Source: CALBPI01 sp039027435 (GTDB lineage: Bacteria; Pseudomonadota; Gammaproteobacteria; Steroidobacterales; Woeseiaceae). From it: a stretch of 64,000 bases of DNA. Every line of letters starts with the position of its first letter. The stretch's first letter is position 1. The notes below the pieces were generated by a model. That model did not search any database. It had not been told where the DNA came from and was given only the letters and a program-made list of their open reading frames with translations. Where the stretch lies: assembly GCA_039027435.1 (NCBI GenBank), contig JBCCKF010000011.1:1-64000 (forward strand), read 5' to 3'. Positions 24,574 to 33,895 of this stretch are shown piece by piece. The translations under genes and the position numbers were made by a program.

Positions 24574-26112
24574 CTACTTCAGAAATAGCTGGTAGGCGGG
24601 GTTTTCTGTTTCTTCGGTATATCGATACCCGAGGGCATCGAGGCGATCCTCGGGCCCGCGGGATCGCTGGTCGGTCGAACGCAGGCCAACCAGCACACGA
24701 CCGTAGTCAGATCCGTGATTGCGGTAGTGGAAGAGCGTGATGTCCCAATCATCACCCAGCGTTTCGAGGAATAGCGCCAAAGCGCCAGGACGCTCCGGGA
24801 ACTCGCATCGATAAAGACGTTCTCCATCGTTATTGGATCGGCCGCCAGCCAGATGGCGCACGTGCAGTTGGGCGAGCTCGTTACCACTGAGGTCATGCGC
24901 TTCATAACCTGCGGCGCGAATGCTCTCGAGCAATGACGCCTGTTGGGTTAAGCCGTCAGACAGCGCGACTCCGACGAAAATACGTGCGAGTGCATCCGAG
25001 CTGTGACGGTAGTTGAATTCGGTCACGCCCACCTCGCCGAGTACCTTGCAGAACTCTCGGAAACTCCCAGGGCGCTCCGCGATATGCACGGCGAACAATG
25101 CTTCCCGGTGTTCCCCCACGGCGGCACGTTCGGCGATATGTCGTAGCCGATCGAAGTTGAGGTTTGCCCCGCAACACAGTGCGACCAGATCGCCGCCGTC
25201 CGGGTGCGCTGCGGCCCACTGCCGCGCGCCGGCAACGGCGAGTGCGCCGGCGGGCTCTACAACCGTCCTGGTGTCTTCGAAAATATCGCGAATCGCCGCA
25301 CAGGTCGCGTCCGTCGATACGGTGATGACGTCATCGAGGATCTCGTTACAGATAGTGAACGTGTGCTGACCCACCTGCCGGACGGCGACGCCGTCGGCAA
25401 AGATGCCGACGCTGTTGAGTTCAATCGGGGCACCGTTGCGAATCGCGGCCAACATGCTGGCCGATTCATCAGGCTCGACGCCGATCAGTTTCGTGGTGGG
25501 CCAATGCGATCGGACTGCCAGCGCGATACCTGCGGCGAGGCCGCCGCCGCCGACCGGCACAAAAAGTGCTTTGGGTGCGGTCGGCATTTGCTGTAGCAGT
25601 TCGCGACCGATGGTTGCCTGACCCGCGATCACGTGCGGATCGTCGAATGGGTGGATAAATGTGAGTTGATCGTTTTCAGCGAGCTCGAACGCGTGAGCTT
25701 GCGCCGCATCGTAGGTATCACCCTTCAGCACCACCTCGGCACCGAGTGCACGCACGGCGCTAATCTTGATCGACGGCGTGGTTGTCGGCATAACAATCAC
25801 GGCACGACATTCATGCAACTGGGCTGCGAGTGCTACTCCCTGTGCATGGTTGCCGGCAGAGCTGCAAATGACGCCGCGCCCGCGAGCGGCGTTGTCCAAG
25901 GCTGCCATCTTGTTCATTGCGCCGCGCAACTTGAAAGAGAAAACGGGCTGGCGATCCTCTCGCTTCAACCACACATGGCATCCGGTACTAACCGATACGC
26001 GCTGCATCAATTCGAGCGGCGTCTCAATAGCGACTCGGTAGACTTGCTTCATGGCGGCATCAATCTCGGCCGGCCAGTCAAACGGTGGGTGCTTGGCGGT
26101 TACTGGATCCAT
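24574..26112 (-). CDS. ilvA: Threonine ammonia-lyase, biosynthetic
   Basis: 512-residue PLP enzyme committing threonine to 2-oxobutanoate for isoleucine synthesis. The PLP lysine is in VFSFKLRGAMNKMA, the SSAGNHAQGVA loop binds substrate, and PVGGGGLAAGIA binds PLP phosphate. Two C-terminal ACT-like domains (about 330-415 and 420-510) are present, as in the feedback-inhibited biosynthetic form. It is convergent with the aldolase gene with a 9-base gap; no leader peptide or attenuator was recognised upstream. Confidence 0.95.
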   Translation of the reverse strand: MDPVTAKHPPFDWPAEIDAAMKQVYRVAIETPLELMQRVSVSTGCHVWLKREDRQPVFSFKLRGAMNKMAALDNAARGRGVICSSAGNHAQGVALAAQLHECRAVIVMPTTTPSIKISAVRALGAEVVLKGDTYDAAQAHAFELAENDQLTFIHPFDDPHVIAGQATIGRELLQQMPTAPKALFVPVGGGGLAAGIALAVRSHWPTTKLIGVEPDESASMLAAIRNGAPIELNSVGIFADGVAVRQVGQHTFTICNEILDDVITVSTDATCAAIRDIFEDTRTVVEPAGALAVAGARQWAAAHPDGGDLVALCCGANLNFDRLRHIAERAAVGEHREALFAVHIAERPGSFREFCKVLGEVGVTEFNYRHSSDALARIFVGVALSDGLTQQASLLESIRAAGYEAHDLSGNELAQLHVRHLAGGRSNNDGERLYRCEFPERPGALALFLETLGDDWDITLFHYRNHGSDYGRVLVGLRSTDQRSRGPEDRLDALGYRYTEETENPAYQLFLK

Positions 26113-26148
26113 CTGAGAATACTAGCGCGCTTGTTGATTACTGCGCGC

Positions 26149-26177
26149 AAAAAAAACGGCGCCACGAGGGCGCCGTT
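26149..26177 (-). terminator. Rho-independent terminator after the M16 protease gene
   Basis: On the minus strand AACGGCGCC and GGCGCCGTT form a perfect 9-bp stem with a 5-base loop, followed directly by a run of T residues (the last two arm bases included). It lies 24 bases past the protease stop and upstream of the ilvA start. Confidence 0.92.
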
Positions 26178-26200
26178 CTTCAGGAGTGAATGGCAGGCGA

Positions 26201-28921
26201 TCACTCGATCGGGTTGCCATCTGTGTCGAGCAGCTGAATCTCGCCGATGCCGAGCGACTCGATGCTTTCACGAATCTTGGCCAGATCGCCAACGACGACC
26301 CAGATCATCCGGTCGGGTTGGATGACTCGCTCCGCCTGCTCACGAACCTCCTCGACCGTCAGCGCACGGGTGCGATCGGCAAAGGTGGACCAGTGATCAT
26401 CAGGCAGGTTGAAGCGCACGAGAGAAATCAAAGAACCGTTGACGGCACTGATCGTCTCCCAACGTCCCGGGAGCGATAAGGTGTTATTCGCTTTGACTCG
26501 CTCCAGCTCATCGTCCTCTGCCGGACGCTCGCCGAGATAATCGCCCAGCTCCTTGCGCAGCTCCGCAATTGCGTCGGCGGTCTTATCGCTCTGCACCGGT
26601 GCCAAGATCAAGAATGGTCTCTGGGCTTCGGCATCGACGATGGTTGAGTACACACCATACGACCAGTTCTTATCTTCGCGCAGATTCAGATTCAAACGGG
26701 CACTGAAGTCACCACCAAGCACCTGATTGGCGGCCTCGATGGCGAGATCGGCAGGATCAGACGTCGGTGGCGCTACATGTCCGCCAATGATCATCGACTG
26801 TGCTGAGTCAGGGCGATCGATCACGTACAAGACTTCGCCTTCCTGCTGAGCGACTTCGGCTAGCGTCTTGTTTGGAATCTCCGCTTGTTCCCACTTGCCG
26901 AAGCGAGCTTCCAACTCGGGGCGGATCTCCTCAAGGGTGGTGTCACCGACGATGATCAGCGTCGCATTGTTGGGGCGAATCCACGTGCTGTGGAACGCCT
27001 GCAGCGCTGCTTGATCGATGGCCATGGCGCTGGCCTCGGTGCCGCTACCGGTCAGTGGCTGTCCATAGGCGTGTTCCTCGCCATACATCAGCTTTGGCAG
27101 AACACGAAGCGCCATCGACTGCGGTTGCGTTCGCTCTCGTTGAATACCGGCGATGCGCGCCTTGCGCAGACGATCGAGCTCGTTCTCGGGGAATGCAGGG
27201 TTGAGGATGATGTCCGCGTAAATGTCGAGGGCATCACCCATATTGCGCTTGAGCGTATTCAGGCTGATGGTGGCCGTGTCGAGGGATGCTCCCGCACCGT
27301 AGTTGGCCCCCAGTTGCTGTAACGCCTCAGAGATTTCTAGCGCACTGCGTTTCTTGGTGCCCTCGTCCAGCATCGACATTGCTAGGCTGGCGGTGCCGGG
27401 CAGGCCGAACTGATCTGCCGCATAGCCAGCGTTGAACACCATGCTGAAGTTGACCAGTGGCACGTTGTCGCGAGTCGCAACGATTAGCTCGAGGCCATTG
27501 TCGAGTGTTGCTCGCTCAAACTCCGGGAAACCCACGGTCGGGAATGTGTCGGGGTAGGGCAATGCTGATCGATCGGCGCCTTCGCCTTTCGCTGTGAGCG
27601 ACGTGTTGAAAGGTTCGACCGTCAGTACATAAACGCCATCAGTGAACCAGCGCTTGGCAGCGGCCTGGATCGTACGTGGTGTTGCTGCCTCAAGGCGCTC
27701 CAATGCGGTCTTGTAGAAATCCGGACTGCCACCATAGACGTAGTTCTCAGCAAGGATATCCGATTTGCCACCGAAGCCACCGACACGTTCTGCGCCGCGA
27801 ACGAACCCAGCCAGTGCACTCGTGCGCACACGATTCAGTTCCTCACGGGTTGGACCTTTCTCGAGGAAGCGTGCGATCTCTTCGTCCATAGCCCGCTCAA
27901 CCGCCTCGGCATCTCCACCCGGTTGCACGGTGGCGGTGACGTAGATAAAGCCGGCGATCTCGATCGCGAGTACGCTCGCGCCGACGCTGGTGGCTGTCTG
28001 GTCTTCATAGACCAGGCGTTCGTAAAGACGCGAGTTCTTGCCGCCGCCGAGAATCGAGGTCGCCAGTTGCAGCAAGTCGGTATCGCTATTCGCCCACTCC
28101 GGTGCAGGCCACGCTTTGTAGATGCGGGTCTGCGGCACGCGGTCCTGCAGCGTTTCGCGATGCTCGCCGTCGAGGGTCGGTACCCAAATATCATGGCGGG
28201 TGATCGGCGGCCCCGGCTGAATATCGCCAAAGTAGAGCTCCGCTTTCTCGCGTGCGATTTCGGGTGTGATGTCGCCAGCGAGCACGAGCACCGCATTATT
28301 CGGGCCGTAGTAGGTCTGGAACCACTCTTTCACATCATCAAGGGTTGCGGCATTCAGGTCTTCCATGGAGCCGATGGGCAACCAGGAGTAGGGATGGCCT
28401 TTGGGGAAGATGCCCTCAATCAGGTGATTGAAAACCATGCCATAGGGCTGGTTCTCGTTCTGGCGCTTCTCGTTTTGCACCACACCACGTTGCTCGTCGA
28501 GCCGTTCTTGTGACACTGCGCCCAGCAGGTGCCCCATGCGATCGGATTCCATCCACAGTGCAAGGTCCAGACCGGTCGTTGGGACGTTCTGGAAGTAGTT
28601 GGTGCGATCGAAGGATGTTGTGCCGTTTTGGTCGGTCACACCGATTCGTTCAAACGGCTCAAAATATTCATCGTCGTAGTTTTCCGAACCGTTGAACATC
28701 AGATGTTCGAATAGATGTGCGAAACCGGTTCTTCCCGGCTTCTCGTCTTTCGACCCGACGTGGTACCAGATATTGACCGCCACGATCGGTGCCTTGTGGT
28801 CCTCATGCACGATCACGGTCAGTCCGTTATCGAGCTGGAACTGGGTGTAGGGGATGTCCACGGTCTGACTCTTGACCGCAGCCGAAGCGAACAGCGCTAC
28901 GGCAAACAACATGATGCGCAT
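26201..28921 (-). CDS. Exported M16-family zinc metallopeptidase (two-domain)
   Basis: 906-residue periplasmic insulinase-like protease. Signal peptide MRIMLFAVALFASAAVKS, then an active N-terminal M16 half with inverted zinc motif HLFEH and the distal Glu region VQNEKRQNENQPYG. The second, inactive half starts near residue 480 (ATLDNGLELIVATRDNVPLV). A GAGGAA ribosome site precedes ATG 28921, whereas the longer frame would add nine residues ahead of the signal peptide. Monocistronic, with a strong terminator. Usual role: degradation of small peptides. Confidence 0.93.
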   Translation of the reverse strand: MRIMLFAVALFASAAVKSQTVDIPYTQFQLDNGLTVIVHEDHKAPIVAVNIWYHVGSKDEKPGRTGFAHLFEHLMFNGSENYDDEYFEPFERIGVTDQNGTTSFDRTNYFQNVPTTGLDLALWMESDRMGHLLGAVSQERLDEQRGVVQNEKRQNENQPYGMVFNHLIEGIFPKGHPYSWLPIGSMEDLNAATLDDVKEWFQTYYGPNNAVLVLAGDITPEIAREKAELYFGDIQPGPPITRHDIWVPTLDGEHRETLQDRVPQTRIYKAWPAPEWANSDTDLLQLATSILGGGKNSRLYERLVYEDQTATSVGASVLAIEIAGFIYVTATVQPGGDAEAVERAMDEEIARFLEKGPTREELNRVRTSALAGFVRGAERVGGFGGKSDILAENYVYGGSPDFYKTALERLEAATPRTIQAAAKRWFTDGVYVLTVEPFNTSLTAKGEGADRSALPYPDTFPTVGFPEFERATLDNGLELIVATRDNVPLVNFSMVFNAGYAADQFGLPGTASLAMSMLDEGTKKRSALEISEALQQLGANYGAGASLDTATISLNTLKRNMGDALDIYADIILNPAFPENELDRLRKARIAGIQRERTQPQSMALRVLPKLMYGEEHAYGQPLTGSGTEASAMAIDQAALQAFHSTWIRPNNATLIIVGDTTLEEIRPELEARFGKWEQAEIPNKTLAEVAQQEGEVLYVIDRPDSAQSMIIGGHVAPPTSDPADLAIEAANQVLGGDFSARLNLNLREDKNWSYGVYSTIVDAEAQRPFLILAPVQSDKTADAIAELRKELGDYLGERPAEDDELERVKANNTLSLPGRWETISAVNGSLISLVRFNLPDDHWSTFADRTRALTVEEVREQAERVIQPDRMIWVVVGDLAKIRESIESLGIGEIQLLDTDGNPIE

Positions 28922-29090
28922 ATTGGATTCCTCTGATTGGTCAGCCATTCCGAACGGCTGAATGCCGGCCTCGGAGCGGTTAGCAGCCGGCGAAACTAGC
29001 AGTCAGAAAGGCCGGATGTCCAAGTGACAAGCGTTACAGCGGGCCTGTTCTGTAGCGGTACGCCACCCGTAAGTGGTTGACTATATTAGT

Positions 29091-30713
29091 CTAGGGGAGT
29101 TCCGTCAGGGAGAGGTGGGCGGAGTAAGTCCGGTTCATCGGTGTCGCACTGAAGTCCTCGACGCGCTCGCTGACGAGGTGTCTCGACACATAGAAATACA
29201 TCGGCAGCACCGGGTAGTCTTCCACGACCATCTTCTCAGCCTGGTGCATCAATACGCTGCGCGCTGACATGTCGACAGTGCCGGCAGCCTGATCCAGGAG
29301 TGCATCAAAATCTGCGTTGTCGTATCCGGCAAAATTTTGCGGATGCCCGCTCCGAAACAGCGACAGGAATGTGTCTGCGTCATTGTAGTCGCCGGTCCAG
29401 CCGAGACGCATCAGGTCCCATTGGTCACGCTTGTCGCGATTGTCCAGCATGACCTTGAATTCCTGATTGATGATGTCGAGTTCAATACCGAGGGTGTCGC
29501 GCGCCATACCCTGCAGCGCAATGGCGATTTTCTGATGGGTATCGCCCGTGTTGTACAGCAGGGTCGCCCGAAGCGTTGATGCTGCATCGTATCCCGCGGC
29601 GGCGAGTTGCTCGCGCGCGTATTCGATCTGCTGCTCGCGCGGCCATTCACGCCACACATAACTGAAGCTCTCATGGTTTGCGATACCTGGCGGTACGAGA
29701 CCCCAGGCACCCGCCTGCCCGGACGCGAGCACGGATTTCGTCAGCGCATCGCGATCTAGCGCGATCGTTAACGCTTCCCGGACTCGGACATCCGAAAAAG
29801 GCGGCTCACTGAGATCGAACACCATGAAATAGACACTGAGGTTCGGCGTGACGTGCAATTGATCGCCGTACGTCGCTTGCAGGGCCCGAAACTGGTTTGC
29901 GGGCGTTGATGAGGTGATATCGAGTTCGCCAGCCTCAAACAATCGCAGTTCTGTGCTTGCATTCTCAAGCGGCAGAAACTCGACTTGCTCGATCGACACG
30001 TTGGCGGCGTCCCAGTAATTTGTGTTTTTCTCGAGTGAGATCCGATCCCCAACCCGTTGCGCCCGTAAGGTGTAGGCGCCGTTGGTAATCGAGTGTTCCG
30101 GGCGAACGAATGCACTGCCGTGAGCCGCAAAACTCGGCCGATGCAGAGGGAACGTCGCCCAGTGCGTCAACAGCCCAAGAAAAAACGGAGTCGGTTGCGC
30201 AAGCTCGATCTGCAGTGTTCGTTCGCTGGTGGCCTCGATGCCGGCGTCCTCCAGCGGTAGCGTGCCGGCGGCGACGGCCTCTGCATTGCGAACGGGTCTG
30301 AGTAAGGGCGCATACGCACTTGCGGTTTGAGGGTCGATCGTTCGACGCAGACCGGCCGCATAGTCTTCCGCGACGACCGGATCACCGTTGGACCAACGCA
30401 GATTTTCGCGCAGGTAGAACGTGTAGATCAGACCATCGTCACTGATGCTCCACCGTTCCGCGGCGCCGGCAACAACTTGTCCGGTCGGATCCTCTCTGAC
30501 CAGGCCTTCGTAGAGGTCCATCAACACCGTCGCGGACGCGGTCCCCTCGGCCCGATGGGGATCCAGCGTTTGCGGATCTGCGGGAATCGCTCGTCGCAAG
30601 GGCAATTCGGCATCGTCCGATTTTGGTTGGCAGGCGATGCCGAGAATCGCCAAAAGACCGATCGCCGCGATCGCTGTTGCCCAACGAATTGATGTGCTTC
30701 CCATCTGGCTCAT
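29091..30713 (-). CDS. Peptide ABC transporter substrate-binding lipoprotein (OppA-like)
   Basis: 540-residue SBP family 5 protein, likely anchored to the inner membrane through the lipobox LGIAC (Cys about residue 28). Family signatures: IPADPQTLDPHRAEGTASATVLMDLYEGLV, WSISDDGLIYTFYLRENLRWSNGDPVVAEDY, ALTIALDRDALTKSVL and WDLMRLGWTGDYNDADTFL. ATG 30713 or 30704 would both give a good lipoprotein signal. No permease or ATPase gene is adjacent, so it is an orphan binding protein. It is divergent from the prolyl iminopeptidase gene (95 bases), suggesting linked peptide use. Confidence 0.9.
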   Translation of the reverse strand: MSQMGSTSIRWATAIAAIGLLAILGIACQPKSDDAELPLRRAIPADPQTLDPHRAEGTASATVLMDLYEGLVREDPTGQVVAGAAERWSISDDGLIYTFYLRENLRWSNGDPVVAEDYAAGLRRTIDPQTASAYAPLLRPVRNAEAVAAGTLPLEDAGIEATSERTLQIELAQPTPFFLGLLTHWATFPLHRPSFAAHGSAFVRPEHSITNGAYTLRAQRVGDRISLEKNTNYWDAANVSIEQVEFLPLENASTELRLFEAGELDITSSTPANQFRALQATYGDQLHVTPNLSVYFMVFDLSEPPFSDVRVREALTIALDRDALTKSVLASGQAGAWGLVPPGIANHESFSYVWREWPREQQIEYAREQLAAAGYDAASTLRATLLYNTGDTHQKIAIALQGMARDTLGIELDIINQEFKVMLDNRDKRDQWDLMRLGWTGDYNDADTFLSLFRSGHPQNFAGYDNADFDALLDQAAGTVDMSARSVLMHQAEKMVVEDYPVLPMYFYVSRHLVSERVEDFSATPMNRTYSAHLSLTELP

Positions 30714-30808
30714 GTCGCGATACTGGCACAGGGCAGCAAAGCAGACCATGAAATGGGTCACGTCGGTTGAGCGATGCAAAACCCGGTACAAGTCTCCATA
30801 ATGATTGG

Positions 30809-31771
30809 ATGGAAAATCTTAAGCGCGATCTTTATCCGCCAATCGAGCCTTTTCATACGGCCTACCTTGAGGTCAGTGACGGCCACCGTCTGTACTACGA
30901 ACAGTCGGGCAACCCGCACGGCAAACAGGTTGTGGTGCTGCACGGCGGACCTGGCGGTGGCAGCAGCCCTGCGATGCGACGCTTCTTCAATCCGGATGTA
31001 TACCGGGTTGTGATCTTCGACCAGCGCGGGTCCGGCAAAAGCACGCCGCATGCGAGTCTTGAGAACAATACGACTCAGGACCTCATCAACGATATCGAGA
31101 TTCTGCGCGAGTCCTTACAGATTCGAAGATGGCAGGTATTCGGTGGCTCATGGGGCAGCACTCTGGCACTGGCCTATGCGCAAGCTCACCGTGATCGTGT
31201 CAGCGAGCTCGTGTTACGCGGAATTTTTATGCTTCGCGACAAAGAGCTGAAATGGTTCTACCAGCATGGGGCGAGTGAGCTCTTTCCTGACCTCTGGCAG
31301 CACTACCTGGCACCCATCCCCGAGGCCGAACGAGACGATTTGCTGACCGCTTATCACCGTCGGCTCACGAGCTACGATGAGGCGATCAGACTCGAAGCGG
31401 CTCGTGCCTGGTCGGTGTGGGAAGGTTCAACGAGCTTTCTGTTACCGAATGAGGAAGCGCGCGATGAATTCGGCGAAGCGGCACATGCATTGGCGATGGC
31501 GCGCATAGAATGTCATTACTTCATGAATGGCGGATTCATGGTGCCGGGACAACTGATCGATGAGATCGACAAGATCAGGGATGTGCCTGCCGTTATCGTC
31601 CAGGGTCGCTACGACGTGGTGTGCCCGATGATCAGCGCATGGGAGCTACATGCGGCGTGGCCTGAGTCGCGTCTGGTGATAGTGCCTAACGCGGGGCACT
31701 CGGCTTTTGAGCCGGGTAATGCGTCTGCATTGATCGCGGCAACCGATCACTTTTCAACGGGGCAAAGATGA
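30809..31771 (+). CDS. pip: Prolyl iminopeptidase
   Basis: 320-residue alpha/beta hydrolase that releases N-terminal proline. Nucleophile Ser in VFGGSWGSTLALAYA, oxyanion HGGPGGGSSP, DQRGSGKSTPHA, acid in VIVQGRYDVVCP, and catalytic His in NAGHSAF. Met 30809 matches the start of the family (MENLKRDLYPPIEPFHT); the 14-residue upstream extension is not conserved in style. The stop overlaps the dihydroorotase start (ATGA), so the two are co-translated. Confidence 0.94.
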   Translation: MENLKRDLYPPIEPFHTAYLEVSDGHRLYYEQSGNPHGKQVVVLHGGPGGGSSPAMRRFFNPDVYRVVIFDQRGSGKSTPHASLENNTTQDLINDIEILRESLQIRRWQVFGGSWGSTLALAYAQAHRDRVSELVLRGIFMLRDKELKWFYQHGASELFPDLWQHYLAPIPEAERDDLLTAYHRRLTSYDEAIRLEAARAWSVWEGSTSFLLPNEEARDEFGEAAHALAMARIECHYFMNGGFMVPGQLIDEIDKIRDVPAVIVQGRYDVVCPMISAWELHAAWPESRLVIVPNAGHSAFEPGNASALIAATDHFSTGQR

Positions 31772-33132
31772 GCGAAAAAACTCTTTTCAAGAATGCGCGT
31801 TTGGTTTCCGAAATGCGCGAGTGGCCAGGCGATCTGCTGGTCGTCGACGGAAAAATCTCGGCGATCGAAGCCGAGATTGCGGCCGAGGATGGTATGCACG
31901 TTGTCGATGTGGCGGGGCGGTATCTCATGCCCGGCATGATCGATGACCAGGTGCATTTCCGCGAACCGGGTCTGACCGCAAAGGGCGACCTCAGCACCGA
32001 GTCTGCGGCAGCGGTTGCCGGTGGCACCACGAGCTTCATGGACATGCCGAACGTTAATCCTCCGATCACGACGCGCGAGGCGCTGGCGGGCAAATATCAA
32101 CTGGCGGAAGATCGCTGCCACGCCAACTATGCGTTTTACTTTGGCGCGACCAACGACAATCTTGAAGAGATCAAGGCGTTGAGACCCGAAGAGACCTGCG
32201 GGATCAAGGCCTTCATGGGCGCATCAACGGGCAGTCTGCTCGTCGATGATCCGCAGGCTTTGGACGATTTGTTTCGGCATGCACCGGTGCTGGTCGTTAC
32301 GCATTGCGAAGATTCGCCGATGATCTGGGAAGAAGAGCGACGGGCGCGCGACACGCTCGGCGACGGTGTCCCGATGTCGATGCATCCGGACATCCGCAGC
32401 GCAGCGGCGTGCCTGAAATCCTCGGCATTAGCGACGGGTCTGGCGCGTGAGCACGATGCGCGCCTGCATGTCCTGCACCTGACGACGGCCGATGAGATGC
32501 CGCAATTCGCTCGCGGCGAACGCTATGGGAAGCGGATCACGGCGGAAATCTGCATTCACCATCTCTGGTTTACCGCGGACGACTACGAGGCGCTGGGTTC
32601 ACGTATCAAGTGTAATCCTGCGATTAAGGCACCTCATCACCGAGCCGCGCTGCGCAAAGCGCTGGCCGAAGGTCGGCTCGATGTGATCGCCACCGACCAC
32701 GCGCCGCACCTTGCCGAAGAAAAAGACCGACACTATTTCGCCGCACCTGCTGGCTTGCCGCTGACGGAGCACGCGCTGGTAGCTGCACTGGATCTTGCCG
32801 ATGAAGTCGGCGTGGATATCCCCTTTATGGTGGATCGCCTGGCCCACGCGTCGGCCGACTTGTTCGGCATTCCGGATCGAGGCTACCTACGAGAAGGCTA
32901 CTGGGCCGACCTTGTGATCGTTGACCCGGAGGGCGATTGGACGACGACCGATGCGGATGTGCACTACAAATGTGGATGGACGCCATTCGATGGCCACACA
33001 TTCCGACATCGCGTGGCGGGCACATGGGTGAATGGCGTGCATGCCTACGATGGTGAGAACGTACTGGACGTTCGGGCGGGCATGCGACTGACGTGCAACA
33101 GCGCAAGGGATAAGAACGTCGAACGTCGATGA
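31768..33132 (+). CDS. pyrC: Dihydroorotase (DDQVHFREPG type)
   Basis: 454-residue amidohydrolase of pyrimidine synthesis, cyclising carbamoyl-aspartate. The metal-site entry reads DDQVHFREPG, with Gln where classic enzymes have the first His of HxH. This variant is known from a Bacteroidetes/Xanthomonadales-like dihydroorotase group. The carboxylated Lys is in CGIKAFMGASTG, further His in VVTHCED and VLHLTT, and the catalytic Asp in IATDHAPHLAEEK. An allantoinase-like activity is the main alternative. Overlaps pip by 4 bases. Confidence 0.9.
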   Translation: MSEKTLFKNARLVSEMREWPGDLLVVDGKISAIEAEIAAEDGMHVVDVAGRYLMPGMIDDQVHFREPGLTAKGDLSTESAAAVAGGTTSFMDMPNVNPPITTREALAGKYQLAEDRCHANYAFYFGATNDNLEEIKALRPEETCGIKAFMGASTGSLLVDDPQALDDLFRHAPVLVVTHCEDSPMIWEEERRARDTLGDGVPMSMHPDIRSAAACLKSSALATGLAREHDARLHVLHLTTADEMPQFARGERYGKRITAEICIHHLWFTADDYEALGSRIKCNPAIKAPHHRAALRKALAEGRLDVIATDHAPHLAEEKDRHYFAAPAGLPLTEHALVAALDLADEVGVDIPFMVDRLAHASADLFGIPDRGYLREGYWADLVIVDPEGDWTTTDADVHYKCGWTPFDGHTFRHRVAGTWVNGVHAYDGENVLDVRAGMRLTCNSARDKNVERR

Positions 33133-33147
33133 CCTTCGCAGGCGATT

Positions 33148-33167
33148 GGCCCGGCGCGCGCCGGGCC
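33148..33167. terminator. Perfect 8-bp GC hairpin between convergent genes
   Basis: GGCCCGGC and GCCGGGCC with a GCGC loop lie between the dihydroorotase stop (33132) and the beta-barrel stop (33187). No T-tract follows, so a 3'-end or bidirectional terminator role is plausible, not certain. Confidence 0.5.
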
Positions 33168-33186
33168 CACCTGCTGATCAGTCAAC

Positions 33187-33774
33187 TCAGAAATAGACCT
33201 TCGCGCCGAGAGACCACGTTGTTGTGTCGTCGATCACCTGAACGGCAGGGCCGAGCGCAATGTTGTCACGCAGGAAGAAGTCGATACCGGCTGTGGCAAT
33301 CTCTTCCTCACCCGCGTCCTCAAGGTCGAGACTGGCTAAAGATCCGTAGAGTTCGATGTCATCGGTGAGCATCGTTCGCATGCCCGCTGAAAGGAATAGC
33401 CCGTCATCCTTGTCTTCAAAAAACGGCGTCTCGAATCGAGCATCGGCGAAGCCGAGTCGCAGCACGATATCCGTCCGGGGCGTGATCGAGAAGTCGAAAC
33501 CGCCGCCCCATATCGAGGTGGTCACATCAACGTCATCGTCGAACTCGAGGCGATCGTAGGAGACGAATAAGTGGGTCGAATTCCCGATCTCGATCAGACC
33601 ATTGGCGACAAAACCGTCGCCTTCGATATCGCCACCTCCAAAGGTGCTATCGAGGTCTACTTCGGACTCCGAATACCTGAACTCCGCATAGTTGTAACTG
33701 ATGCGCTCTTCATGTGCCCCGGCGCTTGCGCTCAGTAAGGCGAGCGCGGTGAGCGCAGTCGCAGTCCTGTACAT
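33187..33774 (-). CDS. Small outer membrane beta-barrel protein
   Basis: 195 residues with signal peptide TALTALALLSASAGA and an amphipathic strand pattern (ISYNYAEFRYSESEVDL, THLFVSYDRLEFDDDV, TDIVLRLGFADARFE, WSLGAKVYF). It ends in Phe as expected for BAM substrates and is rich in acidic loops. ATG 33774 follows AGGAG; the longer frame upstream runs into the acyltransferase promoter region and lacks a signal. No specific family is recognised. Confidence 0.8.
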   Translation of the reverse strand: MYRTATALTALALLSASAGAHEERISYNYAEFRYSESEVDLDSTFGGGDIEGDGFVANGLIEIGNSTHLFVSYDRLEFDDDVDVTTSIWGGGFDFSITPRTDIVLRLGFADARFETPFFEDKDDGLFLSAGMRTMLTDDIELYGSLASLDLEDAGEEEIATAGIDFFLRDNIALGPAVQVIDDTTTWSLGAKVYF

Positions 33775-33895
33775 GTTTTGACTCCTCTTGTGCAGTGTTT
33801 GCTCTAGATTAGCCAGCCAAACTGAACAGGGCCTGAAGCACCCGGGTTGATGCGAAAACGGGTACACTACGCGCGGCAACACAGCAGGCACTCCG

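Noticed and set aside
25633..26325. 230-residue plus-strand frame opposite ilvA
   Set aside because: It mirrors the codon pattern of ilvA, ends in the next gene, and has no ribosome site or recognisable domain.
29079..29091. GACTA-TAT-TAGTC palindrome at the end of the OppA-like gene
   Set aside because: Only 5-bp arms, AT-rich, no T-tract in the gene direction; likely chance.
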